Shown here in pieces: positions 1-11,869 of a DNA stretch of 64,000 nt. The stretch is taken from assembly GCF_047511655.1 (NCBI RefSeq), contig NC_133403.1, positions 16,489,014 to 16,553,013 on the forward strand, in the 5' to 3' direction. The position numbers and the translations under genes are program-made. Positions within the stretch are counted from its first letter, which is position 1. Each line of letters begins with the position of its first letter. The DNA is from Castor canadensis. Taxonomy: Eukaryota > Chordata > Mammalia > Rodentia > Castoridae. The notes beneath the pieces are model-generated. The model worked only from the letters and a program-made list of their open reading frames with translations, searched no databases and had not been told where the DNA came from.

Positions 1-597
1 AGGGTGTATCAGAAGCTTATGTCTTACATTGGCTTGAGAGTGAGAGTAAAATAAATGGGCCCACTGGCAAGTGAGTGAACACTGACAACTACCATTTTAT
101 GTAGAATTTTTGATTTGCTGTGTGGTTTGTAAGTGTTGTGGTTTTTTTCTAGACATGTTGGTATGGTTCCACATATGTTCAACTCTTCTCAATTCCTTTT
201 TTTATGAAGTCCTAAGTGAGGAAGAAGAAAGACTGTCTCTGGATCACATTAATCACGGTTGTGTAAGATAGGTGGATAGCTTTGTGCTATGAATATTACA
301 ACTAGATATGCAGTCTCCAGGAACTGGCTGAGAAAAGCCACTTTCTCTTCTATCACTGAGGAGATGCGAGGCACAATTGTTTCCCCCACCCATAGTGACT
401 CTGTAGTCTGGGTCAATGATGGTATTAGGACCTCCTGCATAGTGCACAGCAAACTTGAGGGACTTGGTTCCCACCCCATCCCTTATGGGATTTGTGATCT
501 CTCAAGTCACTTTCTGGGCTGTGTTCTGGGTGTTCTTCTCAACCACTTTCTCTAGATCTGTCCTAACTGATTTTTGTTCTTCCCTCCTTCATTCCTT
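1..597. other. Unassigned single-copy-like DNA
   Basis: I recognise no gene or repeat family here. Short overlapping open frames occur on both strands at 249-555, the longest 88 codons, but none has a recognisable motif or any support beyond its length. Confidence 0.4.
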
Positions 598-680
598 CTT
601 TTGGTGACAGTGGGTTTGAACTCAGGGTCTCACACTTCCTGGACAGTGATCCTTACTGCGTTAGCCACTCTGCCAGTCCT
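598..680 (-). repeat. ID-type tRNA-derived SINE, antisense
   Basis: Read on the minus strand, this starts with a GGCAGAGTGGCTAACGC-like tRNA 5' half. A clear B-box-like GAGTTCAAACCC segment and a short A-rich end follow. Length and layout fit a monomeric rodent ID-type SINE. It has diverged, and the A box is weak. A second family with the same tRNA ancestry cannot be excluded. Confidence 0.75.
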
Positions 681-1890
681 CTAGATCCTTCCTAAAACCA
701 CAGTGAAGATTCCAAATCATAATCAATGTTTGTCTCTGAAAAATGTTGGAGTTGCAGTTTTCTGAAGCAAGATGTTGCCAGACTTAATTTGCTGCTGTAT
801 TTTCCCTTCTCATGCACTAATCTGGGACAAAGACTCTAGGACGAATGATTTTCTACTGCTAATATCTTCATGATAATTGTATTGAAAAATTCATTTCACA
901 AACAACTTCCACAAAATGCCTGTGGTTTCAGTGAAGATATTTTTTAGATTTGCCCTAACCCAGGTTGAAATGTGCACTTTTTCACTTTTAATGAGTTCTC
1001 TGTGAAGGGTTCTTCCTTACTAATTATAGAATTATTCTTTTGTTGTTGATATTGCCTTGCTCTCACTGTCATATGTTGCCTTGGAATAAAATCACATACT
1101 TTGTGTGCTGTTTCATTTTTTCCTTATTTTACAGTTTATATGTATGAGCCTCACAGGAAATATACATAAAGTGTATTTTTCCTAGGTTAATGAATAACAA
1201 AATTTTCATACAAGAATTTTGTATTCTGTGTCATTATCACTCAGGACTAGGTGCCAGACAAAGCCAGGTAGCTCTTATGAATCACAGTCTGGTGAAATTG
1301 TATAATCTCATTGATTCTCAGCCTATATGACCTTCCTCATCTGTTTATTCCCTTGGAAACCACCAAACAGGCCAAGTTCACATTTCCCTTGGTTCTCTCT
1401 TATTTCCTGACCTGTGTAACAGATGTGCTTTTTCCTGGGTGTCTGTGGATAGAAAACTCTTCAATGGAAGCTATTTTTGGTCTGTTGGTTTCTCTCTATA
1501 AAAAGTATAAAATGTATTACTTAATTTAATGCACACTACCATGCCATTGTATCTGCTAACCAAACACCCTTTTTTTCACTTTATCCAGTACCTCTATCCC
1601 TTGTCCTTCTCCACTGTAGTCAGGTGAATATGGCCATATGCTGGCACATAACAAGCTCCTCCCTTCCCCTAAACTCTTCCCTTCCTACCCCTTTGAGTTC
1701 CTTGGAGATTTCCAGAGTTCATGCTAGATCCCATTGAATCTCTGAGATTTCTCCTGAGAAGTAAAGGGAAGTCATTTTTGGTGGATCCAGCAGAGAGCAC
1801 CAGGGAAGTCTGTTTCTCTCCTTTGCAAGGTCACATGGTGAGGTGTGAGGTGTGGAAGAAAAGAATTCCTTTCAGAGCAGATTTGTTAGT
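681..1890. other. Unassigned sequence upstream of the PRAME pseudogene
   Basis: No recognisable gene or repeat. The last ~200 bases (about 1700-1890) sit directly 5' of the PRAME-like coding remnant and could be its 5' UTR, as expected for a retrocopy, but I have no independent evidence for that. Confidence 0.35.
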
Positions 1891-3317
1891 ATGAGATTAC
1901 TGGAGATGACTGGACAGAACCTGGAGAAAATGAGGCCCTGGCCATTGTTGTTCAGGGGGAGGAGCTTCCCATGGAGCATGGAGCTGTTTCTCACCTCTGT
2001 TTTGGGTTGCCTATGATGGGATTCACAGCAAGACCCTGCCCTTTTCTTGCCTTCTTCTGTGGCCCCTGAAGAAAGAATGGGAACCCCACCAGGGGACCTT
2101 CCAGGCTGTGCTCAATGGGCTGGCTACACCCCTTGCGCTGAATGTTCATGCCAGGTGGTGGAACTACAAGAGCATGATTTATGCAACAATTTTCATCAGG
2201 ACTTCTGGACCACATGGTCTGGAACCCACTAGTTTTTGCACAGTGATAGAGTCAGAGACCACCCAGCTCATAAAGAAAATGGAGAAAGTAAATGGTTCCT
2301 GGACAAAGGGTGCAAAACAGACTTTTGCTTCTGTGGAGGTACTGATAAATCTGTGCCTCAAGAAAGTCAGCCATGATGAGTTGCTCACCTCACTCATTGA
2401 CAAGGTCAAGTAAAAAAAGGTTTACTAAATCTATGCTGTAAGGAGCTAGGTATGTTTCCATTGCCCATGTAAAATATTAATATGGTCCTGAAAATAGTCC
2501 AGCTGAACTATATGGAAGCAAACAGTACCTGGAAACTATACACAATGAGAAACAGCTTCTTATGTAGGACAGATATCTTAATATCAGTCAGATTTCTGGT
2601 CTGCATCAGATTTCTTCTCTCCTACAACCATAAGTCTCCTGACATCCCTGCAGAAGGAGGAGGAGTGTGTAAAGCAGTTCAGCTCTCAATTCCTCATCTG
2701 CATCACTCCAGCAGCTACATTTGGACTCTGTCTTCTGCTTTGAAGGCCATCACAGACTCAGGTACCTTAAGACCCCCTTGAAGACCCTTTTTATCATCAA
2801 CTGCCTGCTTTGGGAGTCCTACTTGATGTATCTGTCCCAATGCTTCAACATCAGTCAGTGAAAGGATCTGAAACTAAATGGAACCAATGTGAACAACAAT
2901 GATTGCTGAGCACTTTGAAGTCTCCTAGAAAGAGCCTCCACCATCATCCATGACCTTAAACGAGTGTGGGATCATGAGTCCCAAGTTCACTACCACACTG
3001 CCTGCTCTGATCCACTGCTCCTAGCTCACAACCTTAAACTTCTGTGGGAAATGAATCAATGTGGTCATGCTGGAAAATCTTCTGCAACACACCACCCAGC
3101 TGATCAAGAAAAGTCACATAGTGTGTCCTACCCCACTGGAGAGTTATGAGGATGTCTGAGGCACCTCCACATGGTAAAACTTGTCCACTTGCACACAAAG
3201 CTGATGTAAATGCTGCACCACTTTGGAAAATCCATCATGGTCTGATTCAGTTTCATCCTCTCTCCTTACTATGATGCGAGGACTTTCTATGATCTTGTGC
3301 CCATCCTGTGTCCCTGA
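1891..3317 (+). pseudogene. PRAME: PRAME-family retro-pseudogene, intronless and disabled
   Basis: PRAME-family proteins are leucine-rich-repeat proteins; several are cancer-testis antigens or cullin-ring ligase substrate receptors. Family landmarks appear in order, spread over all three plus frames: MRLLEMTGQNL at 1891, NEALAIVV near 1930, TFQAVLNGL near 2097, NFHQDFWTTWSG near 2187-2223, then LINLCLKK, QFSSQFL near 2680, TPLKTLFIINCLL near 2775, LSQCFNISQ near 2840 and PLESYEDV near 3140. It closes with YYDARTFYD and ILCP before TGA at 3315-3317. The span of ~1.43 kb equals a normal PRAME coding region of about 475 codons, with no intron-sized gaps although the family's coding region is normally split among several exons. 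This indicates a processed copy. Frameshifts (for example near 1925, 2180 and 2650) and in-frame stops (for example TAA at 2411) rule out a product. An A-rich run at ~3640-3668 may be the remnant poly(A) tail. The exact family member is not assignable by eye. Confidence 0.9.
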
Positions 3318-6300
3318 TACTTGCCTGCTTACCTAGGTGCACATATGTACAGCTTTATTCTGAGAATGTGAACACAGAAGCTCAAAATATATGTGATTCT
3401 AAAAAGAACACAGAAGTGACAGTTGTAAAAACCTGCTAAATGTAGGCAAGAAAAGAAAAGGTGATCATGGGTTGGGGGTAGACATTGACATGGGGTTTTT
3501 TTGGGATATTTCAGGTGATGCATCCTATATAATTAAAATTACAAATCAGAAATTCTAGAGGGGCATTTGTACTTTGGCAATATATGTGAAAATTTACCAA
3601 GCAAGGTGATCGTAAAGAAATGGAAACTTATTGTAAAAGTTAAAAGGAAAACAAACAAACAAAACAACTAATTCAATGTGTCAAGAAAACAAGACCTTTG
3701 CCACATATGTAAAACATTCTGAGAGAGTGTTAGCACATTGGGAATCACTGTGTGACAGTAGTCTGTGTGTAGGAGGATCTCTGCAGAAGGGATTGTTATT
3801 CTCTTTCTCTTTCTTATTCTTTCTCATCTCTCTCTCTGTCTCTCTCTCTCTCCGTCTCTCTCTTTCTATCATCCTTCTCACCTCTCTTATACATGTGCAA
3901 GAAGGTCCTAGACAATTGCTTTTTCCCCCATTTCTTTGTACAAAGGAATTCATAGTTCTGATCCTAACATTTCTCAAATCTGTGTGGATGCAGTATTCAC
4001 TGTCAGTGTCAAATCTTGCTATATTTAAGAACTCTTGAACAAACATATAGTCCTTTCAATGAGCTTTTGCTTCATAAATTCTTGTTTATATGGTTCCATT
4101 TAAATTGGATTCCATTCTGTCTAATGTCATTGACTTCTTCCTTTTCTGAAGAAGCTTTTTGGGAGACAATTTCTAATAAGTTTACTGGCCCCCATAAACC
4201 ACAATGCATTTCCCCTGGAAGAGTAAAATCCAATATAAATTAAGGGTCTCTGGATACATATTAATGTGCCTGGTTACATTTGGTATAATGGCAGAGTGTA
4301 TGTGCTTCTAGAATGTCCACATTAAGTTAATTTTTGTCAGTGATTTCCTTCTGAACCACTTTGTCTGGAATGTGTGGCTTAAACTGGGTCAGGTTTATAG
4401 AGATTTTTTTGTGAAGTTCCCAGATGATCACTGTTGAAGCATTTCAGCAAAATGACTGATAGATCAATGGTGTACAATTTGTTTTTTCTTTTTGAGTTTT
4501 ATTTTCACTTGTTGACATTCATGATCATAGAAAACTGCATATGGAGGAAGGAGCAGAATTGTTGAAGTCTACAGGGCTCACAGCCACTGTTGTTTGGAGG
4601 GCTGAGCAGCACCTTCTGACCTGGCAGGTTAGGTAAAAGGTGCAGGATGGGCTGCGGCAGATGTAAATCAAGGAAGGCAGGTGCCAGAGGTGTTTCTCTG
4701 AGACCCACCAACTAAAAGCTCTTAAACTTGGACTTTCTCAGGAAAGACCTCACATTACAAAAAGAGAAGAACATGAGAGATGGAGTCTGCCTAAGGAAGT
4801 GAAGCCTTCGGCAACCTGTTCCTCAGCTACCTCAATCAGTCCCCTACAGATTGATGAAGAGAATCATTAGAATTAGGAGACAGGCTAGGAGACTGTCCAG
4901 ACATATCCAGCTTTACTCTACTGATTTTCTCACCCCTATAAGTGGCCCTTCAGGGAAAATCCTACCTGCAAAGGACACACCTACACCTGCAGAGGGCCAC
5001 CAGTTTATTCTTTCAGTAAACAATCCTCCTGAGGAAGTGACTGAATTGCACTCTGGAAGTCTGGTAAAGAACTGACTCAGACGTGTTGCTGCCTATCAGC
5101 TTTATGGCCTTGGCCATGGGCTTATTCATGTTGCAGACTTGAATCACCTTCCATCCCCTCAAAACAACACAGTTTTCTCCACAAAATGGCATAGCTGTAT
5201 TGTTATCCTGTATTGTTTTCAGTATCTAAAGTAATTCAGAAAATTACATCATTTCCACCTGTAAAGAAAAAGTAAATGAAAAGGAAGAACCACCTTGATA
5301 CCAAACAGGAACATTGAACAGAACCTATTACACTCATCACGCTTTATCCTAGGAGGACATATTATAAGACTATTTGTAGATTCCTAAAACTCTGTACATC
5401 AAGCCCTCCACATACTGTGATTTTTTTCCTACACAAACATATCTATGATGAAGTTTATATATTGAGAAGAATAGCAGATTATAAATAAGTAGTAATAAAA
5501 TAGATGATAATTTGCCACAAAAATATTTTCAGCATCACCACTCTTGTACTGAAGGACCATTAATAAGTAACATTGGATACATTTGATCACAAGATTGAAG
5601 GAGATCTCATTCAATTCTGAATGTCATAAAATCTGAAACATATAAAGTTGTTTACTTCTTGAATGACTCAATTAAATATTTAAAATTTTGGGGAGCCATT
5701 GATAATACATAAATGAAAATGCAGAAAGCAAAATTGTACTTATGAGAGGATTCTTATGCTTGACGCTATGAAGAATGTGTTGAAAAGCCACAAGCCCCTG
5801 GCCTAAATGATTACAAATTTTTTAAAAGCCATTATAATATATACTGCAAGAGCTGTATAAAATTTAAATCAATTGACCCAATTAGAAAATCTAGTCATGT
5901 AACAGAATAAGAATTAATATACATTCATGCTATTGCTTTGATTTTATATTAATTGAAAACCAACTAAGCATCTAGCATCAGACACAGGTATAAATTAGAG
6001 TACACTCATAATATAATATGCTGTGGAGACTTTAAAATTCTTTATAGATGTTATTAAAAGTCATCGTATAAAGTTTCTCCAACTTACATAATCAAGGTAT
6101 AAAACATATAAGCTACTTAAACAATCCAGCTACTGCATGCACAAATGGAACTTTTCAAAATACAGGACCCAAGCTTCCAAGGACTTAGAAAATCTGAGAA
6201 GCATGGCCTTGCAGTTGCTAGCATGAAAGCAAGTAAATTCTAGTGTGAACCATCATCTGAAAATCTAGAAATGATACCACTAAGTTCTGTGATTATACAG

Positions 6301-6319
6301 CCATTAGTTGACTACCTGC
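3318..6319. other. Unassigned AT-rich DNA
   Basis: Apart from the possible pseudogene 3' tail (to ~3668) and the pyrimidine microsatellite at 3801-3868, I see no recognisable gene, RNA or repeat. Several open frames of 60-121 codons are present, including one at 4851-5072 (74 codons). None has a recognisable domain, and the longest, around 3676-4046, run through the CT-rich tract. Confidence 0.4.
3801..3868. repeat. Interrupted (CT)n microsatellite
   Basis: Alternating C and T with a few G or A interruptions. It produces long spurious open frames in several phases (Ser-Leu repeats on plus, Arg-Glu repeats on minus). Confidence 0.9.
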
Positions 6320-6485
6320 GATTTCCAGGTCACATTCATGATCTCATTAGACCCTTAAAGTAATGCTGTGAGTGTGACAGAAAGACAGTCATATCTTTTT
6401 CCAAAAGTATCAAATGCAAGGAGATTACATGAAGGTTGAAGATGAGACAGTTCTCGGGAGCCCAAGATTCCAAACTTAAGTGTAG
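6320..6485 (-). repeat. MIR SINE relic, antisense
   Basis: The order matches an inverted MIR: a CTCATTAGACCCTTAAAGTAATGCTGTGAG-like segment (MIR 'ATTTAATCCTCACAACAACCCTATGAGG'), a gap, then an 'AGGTTAAGT'-like stretch and a terminal CCCAAGATTCCAAAC block. Strongly diverged. Confidence 0.5.
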
Positions 6486-6574
6486 TTTTATTTTCATGGC
6501 ATCATGAGGGAAAAATTGATTTCTGGGAATAAAACTAGCCCTCGTTAAATACCGAAGAGGTTCCAGGTCCTAGG

Positions 6575-6725
6575 ATAAATATTTCTATCACACCCACCAG
6601 CAGCATTACTAAAATTACCCCCTTTGGAGAAAGGAAGAAGCAGACAGATTTGTTCAAGTGACACATGAAGTAGATTAAACCAGAATTCACACCAAAGTTA
6701 TTTCATTCCCAAGCCAAAGTTGCTA
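6575..6725 (-). repeat. MIR SINE relic, antisense (second copy)
   Basis: ATTACCCCCTTTGGAGAAAG followed by TTGTTCAAGTGACACATGAAG and CCAGAATTCACACC reproduces the order of an inverted MIR core ('TTACAGATGAGGAAAC', 'TTGCCCAAGGTCACACAG', 'GGGATTCGAACCC'). It lies ~100 bp from the previous MIR in the same orientation, so the two may be independent insertions or one split copy. Confidence 0.55.
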
Positions 6726-6796
6726 GTGTTACTGCTTTCAAAATGTTTTAGAATAATTCAGAGTTCCAGAAAATAACCAGAACAAAAGAGTAGTAT

Positions 6797-6797
6797 C

Positions 6798-6870
<73 letters not shown>

Positions 6871-6883
6871 ATATATATATATA
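6797..6883. repeat. Compound (TG)(TA)n(TG)n(TA)n microsatellite
   Basis: About 28 bases of TA, then about 30 of TG, then a further TA run. Alternating purine-pyrimidine of this kind can form Z-DNA or cruciforms and is usually polymorphic. Confidence 0.97.
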
Positions 6884-7779
6884 GTTACAAACTATAGTAA
6901 CACAATTGCAATCCAATATGAAAATAAACAATAGCAATATATGGCATGATTGAGCCAGTAGACCAATACCACTGTAGTGAACATGCCTTTCCCTTCTCAA
7001 ATTGCAATGTGCTAATTAGGGAATGCCATTTCTCTTAGAAACCATAGAAATGGAAACATTATGAAGACAATTTTTACTGGTCTACAGAGTGATGTTTTAT
7101 TATTCCTTAACATATTCAAATGAATAGATGAATACTTGTTTGTTTACATTCTTAGCAACAATTCCATTTCCACTTGTAAATTGATTGTAATTTGTATGAT
7201 GTACAAAAGTTTAAGCTTCTAAATGATTTTTTTAAATTAAGGTCACTGAGAATGTTTCAGTGAGCCATTATATGTGTCTCTGTATTCACCTCTGAGTTTC
7301 ATTCTCAGCATAAGAAATAGTTCCAGCATGAACTAAATAAATGTATAATTTTTGGTAATCTTTTATGGCCTAGCTCCCCACCTACATAGCATTCAAGAAG
7401 CCCTTTCTCCCTACTTGGGACTCTCTATTCAAAGAAGCAAACAGCAGGTGGAATTTGGGGTCAGACAGAAGATCACATTATTTTGATCATGCAGCAGGAA
7501 CAATGTAGCTGTTCTGTGGGAATCTCTGTGTAATCAACATATTAGATAGCTCAAGGGAGTGAGCCATCAAATTCAGAGGCCAATGGGAGGCCAGATGCCA
7601 GGAACCTGAGCTTCATAATTTAATGACCTCCAGTCCACCTGCATGCCTGCTTCACAAATATCTTTTTATAGTTCATATCTGATTGTACTGCTCTGTTGGC
7701 AACCTACTAAGTGCCCTAGGATCTGTTTCTACGTCAGCTCTTGCCACTGTCAGTGGTACTCCAGGCACACTGAATGCCA
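6884..7779. other. Unassigned, possibly L2-related in its 3' part
   Basis: No gene is recognised. The part from about 7350 has CCACCTACATAGCATTCAAG and TTCTCCCTAC segments reminiscent of L2 3' sequence, but the match is too weak to call. Confidence 0.3.
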
Positions 7780-8080
7780 AGCATTCTCAGCTTTTGGAAA
7801 GTCCCTACACATCGCACATAATACCCTTTCACCAGAAATTCTCCCTGATGTCTGATGAACTCTAACTGATCTTTCAGGTTTTCTTTAGAAAACTCTTCTC
7901 TGTGGTCTTTGTTTCTTCACTATTGATGTGAATTTGTTTTTTAGTGGACATGAATTCCTCAGAGTAAAAATGACTTTTATTTAGATTTTCATTCCCATTG
8001 CCTGGAGGGATTGTTAGTATTGTGTTCATAGAAAGCATTCAATAAGTGTTTAGTGAATGAAAGAATGAATTAATAAATGG
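7780..8080 (+). repeat. L2 LINE 3' end relic
   Basis: The order matches the L2 3' end: AATTCTCCCTGATGTC near 7838, a CTCTGTGG region, AATTCCTCAGAGTAAAAATG near 7952 ('GCTCCTTGAGGGCAGGG' in L2), CCATTGCCTGGAGG, then CATAGAAAGCATTCAATAAG and TGTTTAGTGAATGAAAG at the end. The terminal GAATGAA tail runs into a tetranucleotide tract. Confidence 0.65.
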
Positions 8081-8245
8081 ATGGATGGATGGATATATTG
8101 GTGGATTAGTGAATGCATTGAAAAATGGGTGAATAGACTAACACTGGTTAAGTGGATAAAAGAGCAGATGGTCAGACAAGTGAATGACTATGGATAGTTG
8201 TGTGAGCAGATGGACAGACAGATCGGTAATTGGATGGAATGGGTA
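8050..8245. repeat. Degenerate (TGGA)n / (TGAA)n tetranucleotide tract
   Basis: A pure core TGGATGGATGGATGGAT near 8078-8095 is flanked by ~150 bases of decayed tetranucleotide-like sequence rich in GTGAATG, GTGGAT and GGACAGACAGAT. It probably expanded from the tetranucleotide tail of the adjacent L2 3' end. Confidence 0.75.
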
Positions 8246-10204
8246 CAAATTCTAAATTTGCTATTCTCTTACGGTATTTCCCTTAAAGAAAGAAAACAGA
8301 GTAGATAAAAGAGAGATCTGAAGAGAACTTAAAGTAAAATTTTAAGTCCCAATTGACAATTTAAGAAATAGTACACCAGATCAAGAAAAAATCTGGGCCA
8401 TTCCATTCCCTTTCCTGTGGAAGGGCTACTTATTCAGTTAGTGGAATTAAAGTACAAATCAAAATTCCTTCTCTGATTTATCTTGCTTTTTTTCAAATAT
8501 TTCCTCCCAATAGGAGTAAATAGGTATTTAAGTAGGAATAAATAGGTATTTAAGTAGATTAAAATCACAGAATCAGGGATTAATATGACATTAGAAGAAA
8601 TTGCATTAAAATTTTTAAATCCTTTTCATTTAAAATGTAATTTTTGTTACCCATGACTGCAGAATGTCTATAATGGTGCAAATATTTCTGTTTTGAGTTC
8701 ATTTTACTTCTATATTTTATTAAGAGAAACAATTCTTTTTTGTTGATATTTTAACTGGATCATTTTATTGAACAACATTTTAGCTCTATATTGATTGCAA
8801 GACACTGAAATAATGAAATATTTTGTAATATAACCATAGGCCACAGGTGCAGTAACATCAGTGTCAAGATGGTCACATTCAGTATAATTTCAGAAACCGG
8901 GGAGAAACTTTGGTGGTATGGTAGCCAAACTTCATTGTCCAGAGTTGTTAAGAAACTATAATTGAAGAAAAGAAAAAACAACAAAAACAATGCACTGTGA
9001 GTTGGTAGTGAGCCAAACAAGCATTATCAATTCCATATTTACTTAGGCACCATGGACTGGACACAAACCTGTTGCAAGATGTGGCTGGACCATTTACATA
9101 TCGGAATTCCTCATGACCCTAATGCCATCCTAAATGCTGGTTAATGGACTAAAGGTGAATTCCTATTTTGGAACCCTCGAGAAATTTGTTTTTGACATAA
9201 ATCATGGGTTTGTGGTGGCACAACTATGGTTGCTATTTTATTCTTAGAGATGAATTTTCCTGTACCATTTGTAGACAATGATGCCAGGTAGGACACAAAG
9301 GTTACACCACCCCTTGGCCACATGATCCACAAACAGAGGTCCAGCCTTGGGAAAGTATAGGGCAGAGGAAGGGGACCCTCTCACCCTAGTCTAAGGCCAC
9401 TGCAATTTGTTTCCACTGATGTCACATGAAATAGTTAACAGATACAAATCTTAAAAGAATATACACTTTTACTAATAAGATACCATGCTCAATAATTAAA
9501 ACAGGGAATTTAAATATTGTACTGATTAAAAAATGGAAAACCCACTACAGAATGTGGTTCTCATAAAGGTGACCCCAGGTAACTTGTGGTCAGGTCCATG
9601 ATACAAGACTGTTTGCAAATTGCTGAATTCACATGGCATGAAGTGAGATCATCAGGAAAGGATGATAGCTTTGAGCAACTGTTGCATAATGTATTAAGTA
9701 AATTATGTTTATACTACTACATCCCCCAATGAGAACATTATGCATCCAAAAGAAATGATCATTTGCAGACTGTAGGAACCCATGAATAATAATGAGGTAA
9801 TGTTATTTTTTATTGTGGAAAACATGGTCTAAGTAACATCTTTGCACCAATGCAAGATATGTGTCCTGACACATAGGGCACAGATGCAGAGGGTCATGAG
9901 CCCCAGGTAACAACATTGTGAATGTTTTTTTAAATCAATTACTCACTGACTATATCACTCTTTAAAAAGTGAAAGGGTATAATACCTGTAATTATTTATA
10001 TTTCACTTAGTTCAGTACTGCCTAGGGATAGTTTACCATATACACATGCCATCTTCCACATGGACATTTGTTGCATGTCATCTTGGCCATGAGAACAGAA
10101 AATCTCAGATATGAAATTGATGGTGGAGGCTTTGCATTTTTGATATCCTTGGTACAATTGTGATGCATCTGACAAAAACCCAAAATTTTTCCTATTCAGT
10201 TTTA
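8246..10204. other. Unassigned AT-rich DNA
   Basis: No gene or repeat family identified. It contains a small 21-bp tandem duplication (8514-8555). Minus-strand open frames at 8760-9020, 9141-9332 and 9996-10235 have no recognisable similarity. Uniform decay and lack of start or splice context argue against real exons. Confidence 0.35.
8514..8555. repeat. 21-bp tandem duplication
   Basis: Two adjacent copies of a unit reading GARTAAATAGGTATTTAAGTA, differing at one base. Confidence 0.9.
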
Positions 10205-10939
10205 GTAAATTTTTATTGTTGCACTGGCAGTACATTTTGAAGTTTTTAAAACTTACAATATTGCATATATTTCATGGTTGCATTCACCCTCTCCAATATT
10301 TTCCTGCATCCCCCATTCCCCCATATCTGGAATAGTTTCAACAAGATTTTTTTGTTGTGTAGTGGGGGTACATTGTGGTATTTACAAAATTTCTTACAAT
10401 GTATCAAATATATCATACTTCAATTCACCCCGTCCACGGCTTTCCTTTATCTCCCCCTCCCCCATTCCTAGAGTGGTTTCATCAGGTATCATTTTTGCTT
10501 TTACATAGAAGTGTACACATTTTTGCACCATACTAACCCTCCTACCCCTTTTCCCTACCACTTCCCCTGTCTCCTCCCACTGATATCAACACCACCTCCA
10601 CCCCTCCCCCAGGCATGACCTGTTCTGCCCTCCTGTTATCCAATTTTGAGGAATAAAAGAAAAAAAATGATACAAGGAGTTTCCTTGTGATATTTCTAGG
10701 TATAGATGTATTATAGCCCAAAATGTTTCATTTCCTCTGTTTTTCCTCAGTCTCCCTCAGTCCATTTCTTATTGTGGTTTTAGCGAGTTTAAGAATTACA
10801 TATTCATTCTTGTATAGAGAGTACATAGCCATTTTCACATTTACATGCATGTGTACACAGTTTTTGCACCATATCTGCCTGCCCTCCAGCAGCTATCCGT
10901 ACATCTTCCCCCTCCCATTGGTACCAAACTCCCATTCAG

Positions 10940-10940
<1 letters not shown>
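10205..10940 (-). repeat. Nested L1 3' UTR fragments, antisense
   Basis: At least two, perhaps three, copies of one L1 3' terminus lie head to tail on the minus strand. Each begins (plus-strand view) with TTTTTATTGT or TTTTTTTGTTG, the reverse complement of an A-rich end. A GTACATT, TTACAAT, ATTCACCC(C), CCCATTCC, GGAATAGTTTCAACAAG order follows, at ~10205-10350 and again at ~10352-10480. The second continues through ACCTGTTCTGCCCTCCTGTT (10618), and at ~10830-10938 another GTGTACACAGTTTTTGCACC block appears. The same terminus is found in plus orientation at 28735, 42130 and 52780, which confirms a dispersed repeat. Confidence 0.75.

Positions 10941-10941
<1 letters not shown>

Positions 10942-10970
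<29 letters not shown>
10942..10970. repeat. (GA)n microsatellite
   Basis: A pure GA run of ~29 bases at the end of the nested L1 fragments. Confidence 0.97.
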
Positions 10971-11149
10971 TACAAAACCATAAGAACATTGAACCTCTGC
11001 TGGAAGAAACAATTTCCTAGTATCTTGTTTTTATTTTTAATATTTCAAAAGTCTGGAATCATATTGTAATCTGAAAGAAATAAAAAATAAAATGCTAGAT
11101 AAACCTACAATTTAAATAACTGTAAACTCTTGGAGATCAAGCCACAGGG

Positions 11150-11310
11150 AAGAAGGAAAGAAAAAAAATTGAGGGAGTAGTAAAAGAATCAAGACAAAGA
11201 ATAAGTGAGCAGAGAAAGAAAAAGAGGGAAGAAAGAACAGAAGGAAGGAAGGAAGGAAGGAAAAAAGGAAGGAAGGAAAGCCAACATAATGATAAAGGGA
11301 AGGAAGGAGG
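11150..11310. repeat. Purine-rich (GGAA)n tract
   Basis: An almost pure purine plus strand with GGAAGGAAGGAAGG cores near 11240-11275. It ends just before the low-copy block that precedes the minisatellite. Confidence 0.9.
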
Positions 11311-11869
11311 GCTTCCAGTCCCAGCCACCATGAGTCTGGTGGTCTCCAGTCGTGGCTCTACTCCTGGGTGCTATCTCTGCAGTAATGTCTTCCCAGGGAA
11401 ACCTTGTTTCAGAGGGGCAGATGCAAATGAAAATATTTACAGCATGAACTTGTTATGGGACAGTGTGATCAGAATTCTGTGCCCTCTGGAAACTGTCCCC
11501 TCTAACTTGTAGTAAACAAAAGTGCCAGAAGGATGTGATGGTGGTAAAATGAAGACCTGTGGAGCACTCCACAACTTCTACTAGAGATCTTTCTGCTCTT
11601 TGTAGAACACACCTGGAGTTATGATTATACCATTCTCCCCAAACAACTCCAGTCACATATTCACTCTTCTCAGTCCCTCAGAGCCTTTCTAGTCAGCATC
11701 ACCTATGATACCATGCTGCATTCTAGTGGTGAACCCAGCTCAGGATTTGGATACCAGTATGATTTCCTTCTATTAGGGTAACTGCTCATTCTGCAATAAA
11801 ATCCCTACTGTGTCATGGACTCATGGTGGAAGAGAAAACAGAAACCTGGAGAATTTTGGGAAGAGTTTG
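11311..11869. other. Unassigned block 5' of the minisatellite
   Basis: Moderately GC-rich sequence with no recognised gene. A frame near 11340-11420 could encode a hydrophobic signal-peptide-like stretch (VVALLLGAISAVMSS), but it stops soon after and has no continuation, so I do not call a gene. An AATAAA occurs near 11797, so an LTR or gene 3' relic is possible. Confidence 0.3.

Noticed and set aside
249..555. Possible processed pseudogene on the minus strand
   Set aside because: Three overlapping frames read across it, and I looked for a family match (for example a stretch reading NTIIDPDYRV), but no protein could be named with confidence.
3676..4046. Overlapping 120- and 121-codon frames on opposite strands
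   Set aside because: Both owe their middle to an interrupted (CT)n tract and have no recognisable domain.
9996..10235. 79-codon minus frame with Cys/His content
   Set aside because: No recognisable motif spacing; flanks an L1 3' end and looks random.
11336..11420. Signal-peptide-like hydrophobic stretch (possible first exon)
   Set aside because: It ends at a stop after ~25 codons, with no clear splice donor or downstream exon.
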